Assembly (NCBI GenBank): GCA_902609035.1 | Contig: CACLQG010000002.1 | Location: forward strand, 17,501 to 81,500 | Source of the DNA: an uncultured Bacteroidota bacterium | GTDB lineage: Bacteria; Bacteroidota; Bacteroidia; Flavobacteriales; Flavobacteriaceae | DNA length: 64,000 bases | Direction of reading: 5' to 3' | Shown here: piece by piece, positions 44,571 to 54,419 of the stretch | Layout of the letters: each line of letters opens with the position of its first letter | How positions within the stretch are numbered: the stretch's first letter is position 1 | The notes under the pieces: generated by a model | Databases searched by the model: none | What the model saw: only the letters and a program-made list of their open reading frames with translations | What the model was told of the DNA's origin: nothing | Program-made: the position numbers and the translations under genes

Positions 44571-47041
44571 GGTTTTGCAATGAGATTAAAAAATAGACGA
44601 AATGCTCCTGGTACCCCTGCTGGAAGCTGGCGAAAGAAACTCAAACCGGTATATACTATTCTTCCTTTACCATGGGGAGCGACAAGTAGAGCACCTTTTT
44701 TGGGCGACTCTCCGGGATCATTCATTTGCAATAGAGGGGTAAATTGATCGTCCCACTGATTGGGAAAATACAAACCTCTTTCTTGTACCCAACCTTCAAA
44801 ATCTTTTGATGTTATTGGATTGGGATGATTCAATATAGGGTGTTTTGGATCAATAATTTGTACTTCTGATTTTTCATTAGACACTCTATCTCGGGAAATG
44901 TTTAAACCCAAGGGCGTTAACTCATTGGTTTTTAGCCTTCTGTTGGTATTGTATTGGATTAGGAGGTTTCCTCCTGCCTCGGCATAGTCCCAAAGGACTT
45001 TGTTTTTGTAAGTCAATGCTTCCTTGACATTAAAGGCTCTGATACCCACAATGACCGCATCAAAAGAGTTTAATTTTTCAAGGCTAATGTTTTTGGCTTT
45101 CAATATTTCTACCACTAACCCTACAGAAGACAAACTTTCGGGAATATTGTCTCCAGCTCCTTGAATGTAGGCTACTCTTTTTACTCCTTTCTTTAGGTTC
45201 AATGCAATAAGCTTGGAAGCAGCAGGGGAGATGAGATACTGTTTAGGAATGTGATCGTAGTCAATTTCTTGCAGGGCGCTGTTAAGTATTTTATTTTGGA
45301 TTTGCAGTATGGGTCTTACAAGTCCTTCATTGGTTTGCTGTGGTGCACTGATATTGAAATAAAAATCAGCTTCATTTCCCTTGCCTTTTATGGCTATCGG
45401 GATGGACTTGGGCGATAATTCCCATGCGTTAGGAACCTCTAGTTTTAAGATTCCCTCAACCGAAGGCCCCAAATTTTTGAGGCTCACTTTTATTTTTTGA
45501 CGCTGACCTATTGCAAAAAGGTAGACTTGGGATTCCAGTTGTAAACTAGCTTCGGGAAGGATTTGAAAAAGATTAATCACTTCACCTCTGACGGGGTCTG
45601 TTTTTCTGTATTGTAATGGGATATTGGTGGATATCTCTCTTCCCTCTATCATTAAACTGATCTTTGCCTTATAGGCGGGAGGAGTTTCGGCCCTTCCAAT
45701 CCATTCTTTTTTATCGGTGATATACATCCCCTGGGTTCCCTTTTGTGTGAGCCAGTAGGGGCTGCTGATCGCTCCAGAAGCTTTTGTGTCAAAACTTTTA
45801 TTGAACAATCGGTTGGTTTTGAGGGAAAGGTTCAAATCATAAGCTTCACCCTTAAATTCGATACCTTTTAAGCATACATTCAGTGGGCTGGGATTGTTGG
45901 CAATTAATTTAAGTTGTAAATCTTCCCCAATAACACCATAGGGCATTTGTGCATTGAATTGAAGTTTTAATCCCAAACATTGAACAATTAGGCTATTGAT
46001 TTCCTTTATTTTGACTTTTTTCCAATGGGTATCCTTCAATTGAAAAATCATGGCTTTGACTTCAAGTAATGGCAAAGCACTCTTGTAGGGAGCAGAAAAG
46101 TCGAAATCATCGATGATTTTATTAATGGCTTTTCCAATGGGCGATCCACCTTTTATTCGAGTCCATTTGGTATCAATTCCTTCAAACGGATTGTTGGTGC
46201 TGAGCTTTTTGCCCTTTACCAGTTCCAAGTATTCAATTCTCTCTCCAAGAGCAGCGGCACTCCCAAAGCCTTGTGACTTGTGTTGACTCCTGCTTAGCGC
46301 TGCTATTTCTGAATTTGTTTTTCCCGTTAGTGGATCAAAACCTCCCATATCTATGGCTACCATCCCTACTTTGTTAGCTTTTTTAAAGTTTTCCCTATTG
46401 CCATAAAAATACCGTGAGGTATTGTGGAAAACCCTTTCCGGTTGCCAAGCGTTTTCATTTTTGTGCAATGCTTCAAAAGCCCACTCGGAGATCATGGCCG
46501 ATGCAGTATGGTGGCCGTGGGTTCTACCTGAACTTCCGCTGTTAAATCGGTTGATGATGATATCGGGTTTGAATTTTTGAATACGATCTATGGTCTGTTC
46601 CAACACCTGATCTTTGTCCCATATGGTGAGGGTTTCTGTTGGGTTTTTGGAATAGCCAAAATCATTAGCCATGGTGAAAAACTGTGATCCCCCGTCTATT
46701 TTTCTAGCGGATAATAATTCTTGAGTTCGAATTAATCCCAAAGCCTCTCTCAGCTCAGCGCCTATGAGATTTTGCCCCCCATCTCCTCGGGTCATTGAGA
46801 GGTAAGCCGTTCGTGCCAATACATGATTGGAAAAATAGGAAATCACACGGGTATTTTCATCGTCGGGATGTGCAGCGAGATAAAGCACAGATCCCAAAAA
46901 ATTTAATTTTTTTAATTGTTTGTAGACCTCTGAAGACGTCTGGGCTTTGATTGAAGTCATCCAAAGTAAGATCAATACAAAAAAGATTGCGTGCTTGAGA
47001 TTAAAACTTTTTGAGTAAAAAAAGTAATTAAGGGCTGTCAT
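44567..47041 (-). CDS. PIG-L family deacetylase with large C-terminal domains, secreted
   Basis: An about 824-residue exported protein; a hydrophobic signal (HAIFFVLILLWMTSIKAQ) follows a short basic part. The PIG-L/LmbE catalytic domain (about 45-300) shows YLAAHPDDENTRVI with the zinc-binding HPDDE, and HGHHTASAMISEWAF with further metal ligands. Beta-sandwich regions follow, and the last about 200 residues resemble a glutamine-amidotransferase-like fold (DAVIVGIRAFNVKEAL, NLLIQYNTNRR). The family deacetylates N-acetyl sugars. ATG 47041 is preferred over the ORF extension beginning further upstream. It heads the unit with the small peptide and the symporter. Confidence 0.87.
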   Translation of the reverse strand: MTALNYFFYSKSFNLKHAIFFVLILLWMTSIKAQTSSEVYKQLKKLNFLGSVLYLAAHPDDENTRVISYFSNHVLARTAYLSMTRGDGGQNLIGAELREALGLIRTQELLSARKIDGGSQFFTMANDFGYSKNPTETLTIWDKDQVLEQTIDRIQKFKPDIIINRFNSGSSGRTHGHHTASAMISEWAFEALHKNENAWQPERVFHNTSRYFYGNRENFKKANKVGMVAIDMGGFDPLTGKTNSEIAALSRSQHKSQGFGSAAALGERIEYLELVKGKKLSTNNPFEGIDTKWTRIKGGSPIGKAINKIIDDFDFSAPYKSALPLLEVKAMIFQLKDTHWKKVKIKEINSLIVQCLGLKLQFNAQMPYGVIGEDLQLKLIANNPSPLNVCLKGIEFKGEAYDLNLSLKTNRLFNKSFDTKASGAISSPYWLTQKGTQGMYITDKKEWIGRAETPPAYKAKISLMIEGREISTNIPLQYRKTDPVRGEVINLFQILPEASLQLESQVYLFAIGQRQKIKVSLKNLGPSVEGILKLEVPNAWELSPKSIPIAIKGKGNEADFYFNISAPQQTNEGLVRPILQIQNKILNSALQEIDYDHIPKQYLISPAASKLIALNLKKGVKRVAYIQGAGDNIPESLSSVGLVVEILKAKNISLEKLNSFDAVIVGIRAFNVKEALTYKNKVLWDYAEAGGNLLIQYNTNRRLKTNELTPLGLNISRDRVSNEKSEVQIIDPKHPILNHPNPITSKDFEGWVQERGLYFPNQWDDQFTPLLQMNDPGESPKKGALLVAPHGKGRIVYTGLSFFRQLPAGVPGAFRLFFNLIAKP

Positions 47042-47135
47042 GTTGAATGTTAGTGATTTTTTTTTTTGCAATAAATTATTTCAAGAATTAACCTATGGTT
47101 TGAAATCACAAAATACAATTTTTGACTTTAGTAAA

Positions 47136-47723
47136 TTATTCTTCTTGAACCAAAAATGATATTTTTTCTTTTACTTGTGCAAGGGGCAGACCAATTACAT
47201 TTGTGTAGCTTCCCTCAATCCGTTTGATTGCCAAATCACCAATCGAATCTTGAATTCCGTAAGCACCTGCTTTGTCTAAGGGTGATTCGTCCTCAATATA
47301 TAGATCGATTTCTCGATCGGTTAAATGATTAAAATAGACCTTGGTGGTCTCCGTAATCATCTCAAATTTTTTGGAGGTAAGAAAACCTACTGATGTGATA
47401 ACATGATGAGATTTTCCTGAAAGAAATCTTAACATTTTATGGGCGGTTGATTTGTCTTTGGGTTTACCTAAATACTGATTTTCAAACCAAACTATTGTAT
47501 CTGCTGTAATCACTATTTGTTTTGGCTGGATAATATCGACAAATGGAGCGTTTTTTTGGTGGACAATGAACTCTGCAATGGCACTTCCACTTAGCTTAGG
47601 GGGAAAACTTTCGTCTACAGAAAAAGTTTTGAGGCAAAAAGGAATTTTGAGACTTTCCATAAAAGCTTTCCTTCTAGGAGAGCCAGAAGCCAATATGATT
47701 TGATAGCCATTGAGTGGGATCAT
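47136..47723 (-). CDS. Maf family nucleotide pyrophosphatase
   Basis: A 195-residue protein with ILASGSPRRKAFMESL at the start (the nucleotide/metal motif SGSPRR), then VITADTIVWFENQYLGKP and DKAGAYGIQDSIGDLAIKRIEGSYTNVIGLPL. These are the Maf hallmarks. The enzymes hydrolyse non-canonical or canonical nucleoside triphosphates to monophosphates. Start, length and order are normal. It is the last gene of the DUF2520-HAD-Maf unit, 24 bases after the HAD gene. Confidence 0.9.
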   Translation of the reverse strand: MIPLNGYQIILASGSPRRKAFMESLKIPFCLKTFSVDESFPPKLSGSAIAEFIVHQKNAPFVDIIQPKQIVITADTIVWFENQYLGKPKDKSTAHKMLRFLSGKSHHVITSVGFLTSKKFEMITETTKVYFNHLTDREIDLYIEDESPLDKAGAYGIQDSIGDLAIKRIEGSYTNVIGLPLAQVKEKISFLVQEE

Positions 47724-47747
47724 TTAAGGTTATTTAGGGGTTAGTAT

Positions 47748-48266
47748 TTAGTCTTTTGAGAACACCCATTTGTCTTGAACCCTCATTACTTGTTCTACAA
47801 TCTCTCTAACACATCCATCGCCTCCCTTTTTGTGGGATACGTAATCCACAACCCTTTTGACATCAGGAAGGGCGTCCTGAGGACAAGTGGATACGCCAAC
47901 TTTTTCCATAACAGGAACATCTGGAACATCATCGCCCATGTAAAGTACTTGATCTGGGTTAATATTGAAAGTACTCACAAAATCATCAAACGCAATATCT
48001 TTTTCATGTATGCCCAGATAAACCTTATTGACCCCTAACAATTCAAGTCTTTTTCTGACTCCCTCATTGGTACCGCCTGATATGATACCAATTTTAAAAC
48101 CTTTCAATAAAGCGTATTTTAACGCAAAACCGTCTCTAGTGTCCATTTCTCTGTACATTTCTCCCTCGGAGGTAATCATTACTTTTCCATTGGTCATTAC
48201 ACCATCAACGTCAAAGACAAATGCTCTTACATTATTGAGTAAGGTTTTGTAGTTTTTATTGCTCAT
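47748..48266 (-). CDS. KdsC-like HAD phosphatase (3-deoxy-D-manno-octulosonate 8-phosphate phosphatase type)
   Basis: A 172-residue HAD-superfamily IIIA protein. Motif I FVFDVDGVMTNGK holds both catalytic aspartates. Motif II is IGIISGGTNEG. Motif III/IV is MGDDVPDVPVMEKVGVSTCPQDA. No cap domain is present, as in tetrameric KdsC. It probably removes phosphate from KDO-8-phosphate for LPS synthesis, although related YrbI-type enzymes act on other sugar phosphates. It overlaps the DUF2520 gene by 11 bases. Confidence 0.82.
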   Translation of the reverse strand: MSNKNYKTLLNNVRAFVFDVDGVMTNGKVMITSEGEMYREMDTRDGFALKYALLKGFKIGIISGGTNEGVRKRLELLGVNKVYLGIHEKDIAFDDFVSTFNINPDQVLYMGDDVPDVPVMEKVGVSTCPQDALPDVKRVVDYVSHKKGGDGCVREIVEQVMRVQDKWVFSKD

Positions 48267-49011
48267 GATTTCTTTGAATTGAATAGGTCAAATTTAAGTA
48301 TAGTTTTTTAATGTTTTCATCTGAGATTAGCCCCAAGTGTTTTTCAATGGTCTTTTGGTCATCTCTGATGGCAGGTCCAGTTTGGGTGTTTTCGGGACCA
48401 CTTTTCAATGCTTTTTGATAAGTCTCTTCAATTAACGGATGGAATATTTTAAAGGGGATATCATGCTCTTTTAAAAGTTTACTTCCCAGATGCAAAAGAT
48501 GGTTGCCAAAGTTATTGATTAATACTGCAATTATATGCATTTGCGTTCTTGTTTCGCTGTTGACCTTATGGGGAATTCCTCCCATTGTTTTGGCCAAATT
48601 ACTTAGCAGTATTTGATCTTTAGGATCAGTTGTTTCAATACAAAAAGGAAGTTGGTCAAAACTCAAATCTTGATCCTTTGAAAAAGTTTGTAAGGGATAA
48701 AAAACCCCTTTTCTCGGTGTGCCTTCGAGTTGGTCAATTGATACACCACCAGCACAGTGGACCACCAACTTCGATGTGTTAATTTTTTTACACATACTCC
48801 CAATAGCGTCATCACTCACACAGATCAGATACAAATCGGCCGATTTGATTTGAGAGAATTGGTCGATCACATCTGTTTGTTTTTTTGCAAAATCTATTTT
48901 TTGGAGCGATCTACTGTACCATTGTGTCACTTTTACTTCTTTACAATTTTTCAACTTTTTATAGAAATGAAAAGCCAAATTGCCAGCTCCAATGAGTACA
49001 GTTTTTGTCAT
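48256..49011 (-). CDS. DUF2520 family Rossmann-fold protein
   Basis: A 251-residue two-domain protein. Its N-terminal Rossmann-like domain (KTVLIGAGNLAFHFYKKL, then YLICVSDDAIGSM and VVHCAGGVSIDQL) resembles the NADP oxidoreductase/pyrroline-carboxylate reductase fold. Its C-terminal DUF2520 all-helical domain shows ETRTQMHIIAVLINNFGNHLLHLG and TGPAIRDDQKTIEKHLGLI. No reaction is assigned to the family. It leads the DUF2520-HAD-Maf series, a frequent flavobacterial order. Confidence 0.85.
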   Translation of the reverse strand: MTKTVLIGAGNLAFHFYKKLKNCKEVKVTQWYSRSLQKIDFAKKQTDVIDQFSQIKSADLYLICVSDDAIGSMCKKINTSKLVVHCAGGVSIDQLEGTPRKGVFYPLQTFSKDQDLSFDQLPFCIETTDPKDQILLSNLAKTMGGIPHKVNSETRTQMHIIAVLINNFGNHLLHLGSKLLKEHDIPFKIFHPLIEETYQKALKSGPENTQTGPAIRDDQKTIEKHLGLISDENIKKLYLNLTYSIQRNHEQ

Positions 49012-49375
49012 GTATCAAAAATACATAAAGATATTTTCCTAAAATTATTATTTCTTAATCAAACCATTATGAAATCCTATTCTACTATGCGGATTGTTTT
49101 CTCAAGATTTTATGTGATGATCCCTTTGTTAATTAAATTTTTGACTTTTAGGATCTTTAGCTGTTCTATCTCTTCACTACCAAAGGTTACTTTCCCTTCA
49201 ATTTTTTTTAGGTATTTTGAGTGTTGCCGCTTCGATAAGCTAGTTGGCCGTTTTGTTGGGTCTATTTAATAAAGAATTTTTGTTTAAAGTACTTATCTAT
49301 GTTAATATAATTAGAAACGATTTTATTGTCCATCAATTTGGCCATTTGAAGTTATTATAATTCGTTTTCAACCGG
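49012..49375. other. Intergenic region upstream of ccsBA, possibly with a coding relic
   Basis: The gap holds no complete gene. On the minus strand 49110-49268 is open for about 52 codons without a start codon (RPTSLSKRQHSKYLKK, later FGSEEIEQLKILKVKNLINK) and has a credible coding composition, so it may be a relic. I recognise no family. A plus-strand frame across the same region reads mostly antisense of DUF2520 and is discarded. Confidence 0.4.
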
Positions 49376-49383
49376 TATCTTTG
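49376..49383 (+). promoter_or_regulatory. -7 promoter element of ccsBA (TATCTTTG)
   Basis: TATCTTTG fits TAnnTTTG and lies 27 bases before ATG 49411. It overlaps an in-frame TTG at 49381, which argues that translation starts at the later ATG. Confidence 0.5.
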
Positions 49384-49410
49384 CACAGAAATGCAGTGGT
49401 GAAGATTGAG

Positions 49411-52400
49411 ATGAAAGAAAGAACACTTAAATATTTATTTTCCAATCAATTAATGGCTCTATTGTTCATAGCCTTCTCCTCCGCCATGGCTTATGGAACC
49501 TTTATAGAGAGTTGGTACAGTACAGATACCGCCAAAATATGGATCTACAATGCCTGGTGGTTTGAATTGATATTGGCCCTGTTCATGATCAATTTTTTCG
49601 GAAATATTTTTAAATACCGACTCCTGCGAAAAGAGAAATGGGCCATTCTGATGATTCATGTATCATTTATCCTAATTATATTCGGGGCATTTATCACCCG
49701 TTATTTTGGATATGAGGGCGTGATGCCCATCCGTGAGGGAGCTGCTGAGAGTACTTTTTTATCTGATAAAACTTATTTAACTGTTTTTGTAGAGGGAGAT
49801 ATAAACGGTGTGCCTCAGCGAAAAACTCTAGAGAAGGATTTTCTTTTTTCTGAGCATGTAAACAATGATTTTGAGTGGAAAAATGAATTTAACGGTCAAG
49901 CTTTTTCAATAAAATTTGAAAATTTCGCAGAAGATGTCAGCGAGCAGTTGGTCCTAGATGAATCGGGTGATCGATACCTCAAAATAGTAGAGTCTTCTGG
50001 TGGAAGTCGTCACGATCATTCGCTCAAGGAGGGCGAGGTTGCCAATATCCACAACCTACTCTTTACATTGAATAACCCTATTGATGGGGCTATAAATATT
50101 CGCTCTGAGGGAGGATTGCACTATATCACTCCTCCTTTTGATGGAAGCTACTTGAGAATGGCCGATCAACAGTCGGGGATTTTTGAAAAAGGGGTAGAAC
50201 ATGAATTGCAGTTTCGATCTCTATACAATATCGAGGGTTTTCAGTTTGTCATCCCTGAACCTCCTTTGAGAGGAAAATTTGACTGGGTAAAGTCTGATGA
50301 TAGTACTGCAGTCCTGCAAGATGCCCTTAGACTGCAAGTAGCGACAAATGATAAGATAGAGTCCACGACGCTATTGGGAGGAAAGGGTATAGCTAATAAT
50401 ATGAAAAAAATAAGCTTAGGGGACTTGGATTTCTACCTAAAGTATGGTTCCAAGCGACTTGACTTGCCTTTTGCGATCCGCTTGAATGATTTTATCGCAG
50501 AAAAATACCCGGGAACGGAGAAGAGCTATTCCTCTTTTATGAGTAAAATAACCGTAGAGGAACAAAGTTCTTTTGATTACAATATATTCATGAATCATGT
50601 GTTAGATCACAAAGGATACCGATTTTTTCAAGCCTCATTTGATCCCGATGAAAAAGGTACGGTCCTTTCAGTCAATCATGATTTTTGGGGAACTTGGGTC
50701 ACTTATGTAGGATATATCCTACTTTACTTGAGTATGATGGGGATTTTCTTCATTGGAAAAACAAGGTTTAAAGACCTTTCAAAATCATTGGAAAAAATTA
50801 AACAAAAAAAACAAGCCTTGATTTCTGTTTTATCTATCATTTTCTCCATGGGATTAAATGCCCAAGCGCATGATCATGCGCCTTTGAATAATTTTGATTT
50901 TGACTCTGTAGTGAAGGCGAATATTATTGCCAAAGAACACGCTCAAAAATTTGGAACTTTGGTTATTCAAGATCTAGGAGGAAGAATGAAGCCGGCCAAT
51001 ACTTTTTCGTCTCAGCTCCTTCGTAAAGTCAGTAAAAAAGATTTCTACGGGGAGCTTAATGCCGATCAGGTTATGATGTCAATAATCGAAAGCCCAGCAT
51101 TATGGTACAATGTTCCCATAATTTATCTCAAAAGAGGTAATGACAGTCTTAGAAAGATTATTGGAGTAGATTCCAAACAAAAATACGCCTCCTTAGTTTC
51201 CTTCTTCGACAATCAAGGTAATTATAAAATTTCATCTCAATTGGAAAGCGCCTACAGGGCTTCTGTTCCTAATCAATTTCAAAAAGATTTTATTGAAGTT
51301 GACAAACGGGTAAATCTACTATATTCTGCTTTAGAGGGTAAAGTACTTAGAATATTTCCTATTCCAGGAGATGAATCCAATAAATGGATTTCCTATCCCG
51401 AGCTGAATGAGGGTTCTTTCCAAGGAAAAGATTCACTTTATGTACAAAATATTTTACCACTTTACTTTAATGCATTGAGATTGGCGAGACAAGATGGAGA
51501 CTATGCTCAAGCTGAAAATCTCTTGCAAAGTTTGGAGGGATTTCAAAAGAAATTTGGAGGATCGGTAATGCCTTCAGAAGAAAAAATAGAAGCGGAAATA
51601 GCATACAACAAATACGACATTTTTAAAAAACTCTTCAGCTGGTACCTTTATGCAGGATTGCTACTTTTTCTGTTGTTGATTGCAAAGATTTTCAGGGAGG
51701 CTAAGGTTTTAAATTTCACTATCAACCTTTTAAAGTGGATAGTTTTATTGCTGTTTTTGTTGCATACAGTAGGCTTAGTTGCCCGATGGTTTATTTCGGG
51801 GCATGCCCCTTGGAGTGATGCCTATGAATCTATGATTTATGTAGCTTGGGCCACCATGTTTTTCGGTTTGGTTTTTGGCAGAAAATCAGAGTTGACCTTA
51901 GCTGCTACCGCTTTTGTATCTTCTATGGTACTGATGATAGCCCATTGGAATTGGATGGACCCTTCCATAGCAAACTTGCAACCCGTTTTAGACAGCTATT
52001 GGTTGATGATCCACGTGGCTGTGATCGTAGGGAGTTATGGTCCTTTTGCACTAAGTATGATTATTGGTGTGGTTTCACTTTTGTTGATTTCCATTGCAAG
52101 TAAAAAGAATAAAGAAAAAATAGGTTTAAATATCAAAGAATTGACTGTTATTAATGAACTCTCATTGATTGTTGGTTTGATAATGCTTACCATAGGAAAT
52201 TTTTTAGGGGGTATGTGGGCCAATGAAAGTTGGGGTAGATATTGGGGATGGGATCCCAAAGAGACATGGGCATTAATTAGTATTTTGGTTTATGCCTTTA
52301 TTATTCACATGCGATTTGTTCCTGGCTTGAGAGGTAATTGGACTTTCAATTTTATGAGTATAGTAGGGTTTTCAAGTATATTGATGACCTATTTTGGGGT

Positions 52401-52542
52401 GAATTTTTATCTGGTAGGTTTGCATTCTTACGCTAGTGGTGATAAAATCATAACTCCAAGTTTTGTTTATTACGCAATAGTTATTACTGCTTTATTGGGT
52501 GCTTTTTCCTACTGGCGTAACCAAAAGGTTTTTAAATCTTGA
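49411..52542 (+). CDS. Cytochrome c biogenesis protein CcsBA (ResB-CcsA fusion)
   Basis: A 1043-residue fusion of system II heme lyase parts. The N-terminal ResB/CcsB half has four membrane helices (about 13-35, 50-70, 78-100, 435-460) around a large extracytoplasmic domain. A second periplasmic domain follows. The C-terminal CcsA half has about eight helices, a GHAPWSDAYESMIYVAW segment and the heme-binding WWD motif WANESWGRYWGWDPKETWAL. It exports heme and ligates it to apocytochrome c. The separate-gene form is usual elsewhere; the fusion is normal in Bacteroidota. ATG 49411 is chosen over TTG 49381, which lies in the promoter. Confidence 0.93.
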   Translation: MKERTLKYLFSNQLMALLFIAFSSAMAYGTFIESWYSTDTAKIWIYNAWWFELILALFMINFFGNIFKYRLLRKEKWAILMIHVSFILIIFGAFITRYFGYEGVMPIREGAAESTFLSDKTYLTVFVEGDINGVPQRKTLEKDFLFSEHVNNDFEWKNEFNGQAFSIKFENFAEDVSEQLVLDESGDRYLKIVESSGGSRHDHSLKEGEVANIHNLLFTLNNPIDGAINIRSEGGLHYITPPFDGSYLRMADQQSGIFEKGVEHELQFRSLYNIEGFQFVIPEPPLRGKFDWVKSDDSTAVLQDALRLQVATNDKIESTTLLGGKGIANNMKKISLGDLDFYLKYGSKRLDLPFAIRLNDFIAEKYPGTEKSYSSFMSKITVEEQSSFDYNIFMNHVLDHKGYRFFQASFDPDEKGTVLSVNHDFWGTWVTYVGYILLYLSMMGIFFIGKTRFKDLSKSLEKIKQKKQALISVLSIIFSMGLNAQAHDHAPLNNFDFDSVVKANIIAKEHAQKFGTLVIQDLGGRMKPANTFSSQLLRKVSKKDFYGELNADQVMMSIIESPALWYNVPIIYLKRGNDSLRKIIGVDSKQKYASLVSFFDNQGNYKISSQLESAYRASVPNQFQKDFIEVDKRVNLLYSALEGKVLRIFPIPGDESNKWISYPELNEGSFQGKDSLYVQNILPLYFNALRLARQDGDYAQAENLLQSLEGFQKKFGGSVMPSEEKIEAEIAYNKYDIFKKLFSWYLYAGLLLFLLLIAKIFREAKVLNFTINLLKWIVLLLFLLHTVGLVARWFISGHAPWSDAYESMIYVAWATMFFGLVFGRKSELTLAATAFVSSMVLMIAHWNWMDPSIANLQPVLDSYWLMIHVAVIVGSYGPFALSMIIGVVSLLLISIASKKNKEKIGLNIKELTVINELSLIVGLIMLTIGNFLGGMWANESWGRYWGWDPKETWALISILVYAFIIHMRFVPGLRGNWTFNFMSIVGFSSILMTYFGVNFYLVGLHSYASGDKIITPSFVYYAIVITALLGAFSYWRNQKVFKS

Positions 52543-53080
52543 TCAGTACTTCATTTGAATGGTTAGTAATCAACTAAATGAAAACTTATTTAAACTATCT
52601 ATTCGTTTTTTGCTTTTGTCTCAGAATAAAAAAACAAAATTTTAATGATTTTCTTTAAATAATAGAACTCAGTTGAATGCATGTGCCTAGTAGATAATTA
52701 ATTTATCCTTCAAATTTATTTTTTTATAATGTAGAGTGCGCACCCAAAAAATTTAGGTGAAAAAAGATTAAATCATAAACGTGGGAAGTTTAGTCTATGA
52801 TAAAGAATCAATTTAGGGGGTTATACTGACTATTTCTGAATTTTTCGAGAGAATTGAAAAAGCAGAAAAATAATATACCAATGTTCTTAATGAAGAAAAT
52901 AATATAAACGAAGGTTCCCCTAAATCAGGGATATAGGCGAATAAGAAATACTAAAGTTGAGGAAATAGTATATCTTCAACTAATTAAAATATTAAACAAG
53001 ACATAAAGTTTTTAACGAATTCTTATTGGTCAATCCAATTTGCCAAAATTTCAAATCAATTCAAGTTCTTAATTTATTGG
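52543..53080. other. Gene-free region between ccsBA and the MscS gene
   Basis: No complete gene is visible in 538 bases. Two fragments look like decayed coding sequence: a signal-like MKTYLNYLFVFCFCL from ATG 52578 that soon stops, and ISEFFERIEKAEK followed by further broken frames near 52830. Neither is long enough to identify. No hairpin terminator is apparent after ccsBA. Confidence 0.45.
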
Positions 53081-54307
53081 TTAATTCGGCTGAGTCGCAT
53101 ACTCAAAGCATTCTAATTCGAAAAAAGGAATAGCGGCCATCAAATGGTCAAATATATCCGACATTATACGTTCGTAATTTACCCATACTTTGTCCTTGAC
53201 AAAAACATAAACCTGTAAGGGAACCCCCTCGGGAGTGGGCGCTAGTTGACGAACCATTACAGTCAAATCTGGATTGATTTCTGGATGATTTTGAAGATAA
53301 GCTAGGGCATACCATCTGAAAAGTCCAATGTTGGTCATATTTCTCCCATTGAGTAAAAGAGATTTATCAGCTTTGTTAGCTATGTTTTCTGATTCAATTT
53401 CTTCTTTTCTTTTGGAAATATAGGGAGCTATGCGTTGTATTTTTTCAAGCTTTTGGAGGTGATCTTCGTTGACAAAATGGATACTAGAAACTCGAATAAG
53501 CAGGGCCCGCTTGATTCTTCTCCCGCCTGATTCACTCATACCCCTCCAATTCACAAAAGAATCTGAAACCAATTTATAGGTGGGTATAGAAGTAATGGTA
53601 TTGTCAAAATTTTGCACCTTAACCGTGGAAAGGTTAATTTCAATTACGTCTCCATCGGCATTATAGCTTTGCATACTGATCCAGTCTCCAATTCTTACCG
53701 TATCATTTATGGTCACTTGAATACTGGCAACAAAACCGAGTATGGTGTCTTTAAAAATCAATAAAATGACAGCCGATAAGGCTCCCAAAGTTGCCAAAAA
53801 AGCACCAATGTCCTTTCCTGATAAAATAGAGAAAATGATCATGACACCAATAAACCATACAAAAATCATAATGACCTGTATGTAGCTATCTATTGGTTTA
53901 TCCTTAAAGTTCTTTAGGGTTTTTAGAAAGTCTTTGATTGAGTTTAAGAATCTTCTGACCAAAACAATAGAGATAATTGCTCCTGATATCTCTAGAGTTA
54001 TTGTGATTGGTTGATTCAGTAGGTGGAATGATTGAAGAGATTGGGGCAGAAAGCTCATCAATAAAAACAGCGAGGGGAAATAGGATAGGGTTTCTGGAAT
54101 TTTATTTTTGATTAAATAATCATCAAACTTCGATTTTGTTTTTTTGGATATTTTCGAGAAGATCAACCTGAAAATACGTTTGCTTACCATCCAAAATGCA
54201 AATGCCATAATTAGGATGAAAGCTGAAAAGATTATGGCCTCCAAATTTTCAGTCATAATGCGATTTATGCCAACACCTTTGTAAAATTCTAAAAGAATCT
54301 CTCTCAT
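53081..54307 (-). CDS. MscS family mechanosensitive ion channel
   Basis: A 408-residue channel with five N-terminal helices. The pore-lining and beta-domain core has LATLGALSAVILLIFKDTILGFVASIQVTIND, then RIGDWISMQSYNADGDVIEINLSTVKVQNFDN. The GDVIEI and FDNT wording places it with the YbdG-like branch of MscS. It opens on osmotic downshock to release solutes. A later ATG (54256) would shorten the N-terminus by 17 residues and is also possible. It is separated from the upstream DUF2911 gene by a terminator. Confidence 0.88.
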   Translation of the reverse strand: MREILLEFYKGVGINRIMTENLEAIIFSAFILIMAFAFWMVSKRIFRLIFSKISKKTKSKFDDYLIKNKIPETLSYFPSLFLLMSFLPQSLQSFHLLNQPITITLEISGAIISIVLVRRFLNSIKDFLKTLKNFKDKPIDSYIQVIMIFVWFIGVMIIFSILSGKDIGAFLATLGALSAVILLIFKDTILGFVASIQVTINDTVRIGDWISMQSYNADGDVIEINLSTVKVQNFDNTITSIPTYKLVSDSFVNWRGMSESGGRRIKRALLIRVSSIHFVNEDHLQKLEKIQRIAPYISKRKEEIESENIANKADKSLLLNGRNMTNIGLFRWYALAYLQNHPEINPDLTVMVRQLAPTPEGVPLQVYVFVKDKVWVNYERIMSDIFDHLMAAIPFFELECFEYATQPN

Positions 54308-54375
54308 AATTAATATAATTAAAAAACTAAATTAATTTAAAAATACTATTGGGCAATAGGTAGATTAATAGAATA

Positions 54376-54402
54376 AAAAAACCCCTCAAAAAGGGGTTTT
54401 AA
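54376..54402 (-). terminator. Rho-independent terminator of the DUF2911 gene
   Basis: AACCCCT and AGGGGTT halves (about 54379-54386 and 54392-54398) form a GC-rich hairpin. The minus strand continues with a U tract (A run 54375-54380 on the plus strand). It lies 20 bases after the DUF2911 stop. Confidence 0.75.
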
Positions 54403-54419
54403 TAATAATGATTTTGTAT

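Noticed and set aside
48757..49269. 170-codon plus-strand frame across the DUF2520 start
   Set aside because: Half of it is antisense of DUF2520. It is rich in cysteine, phenylalanine and serine, with no plausible fold, and has no promoter or start context.
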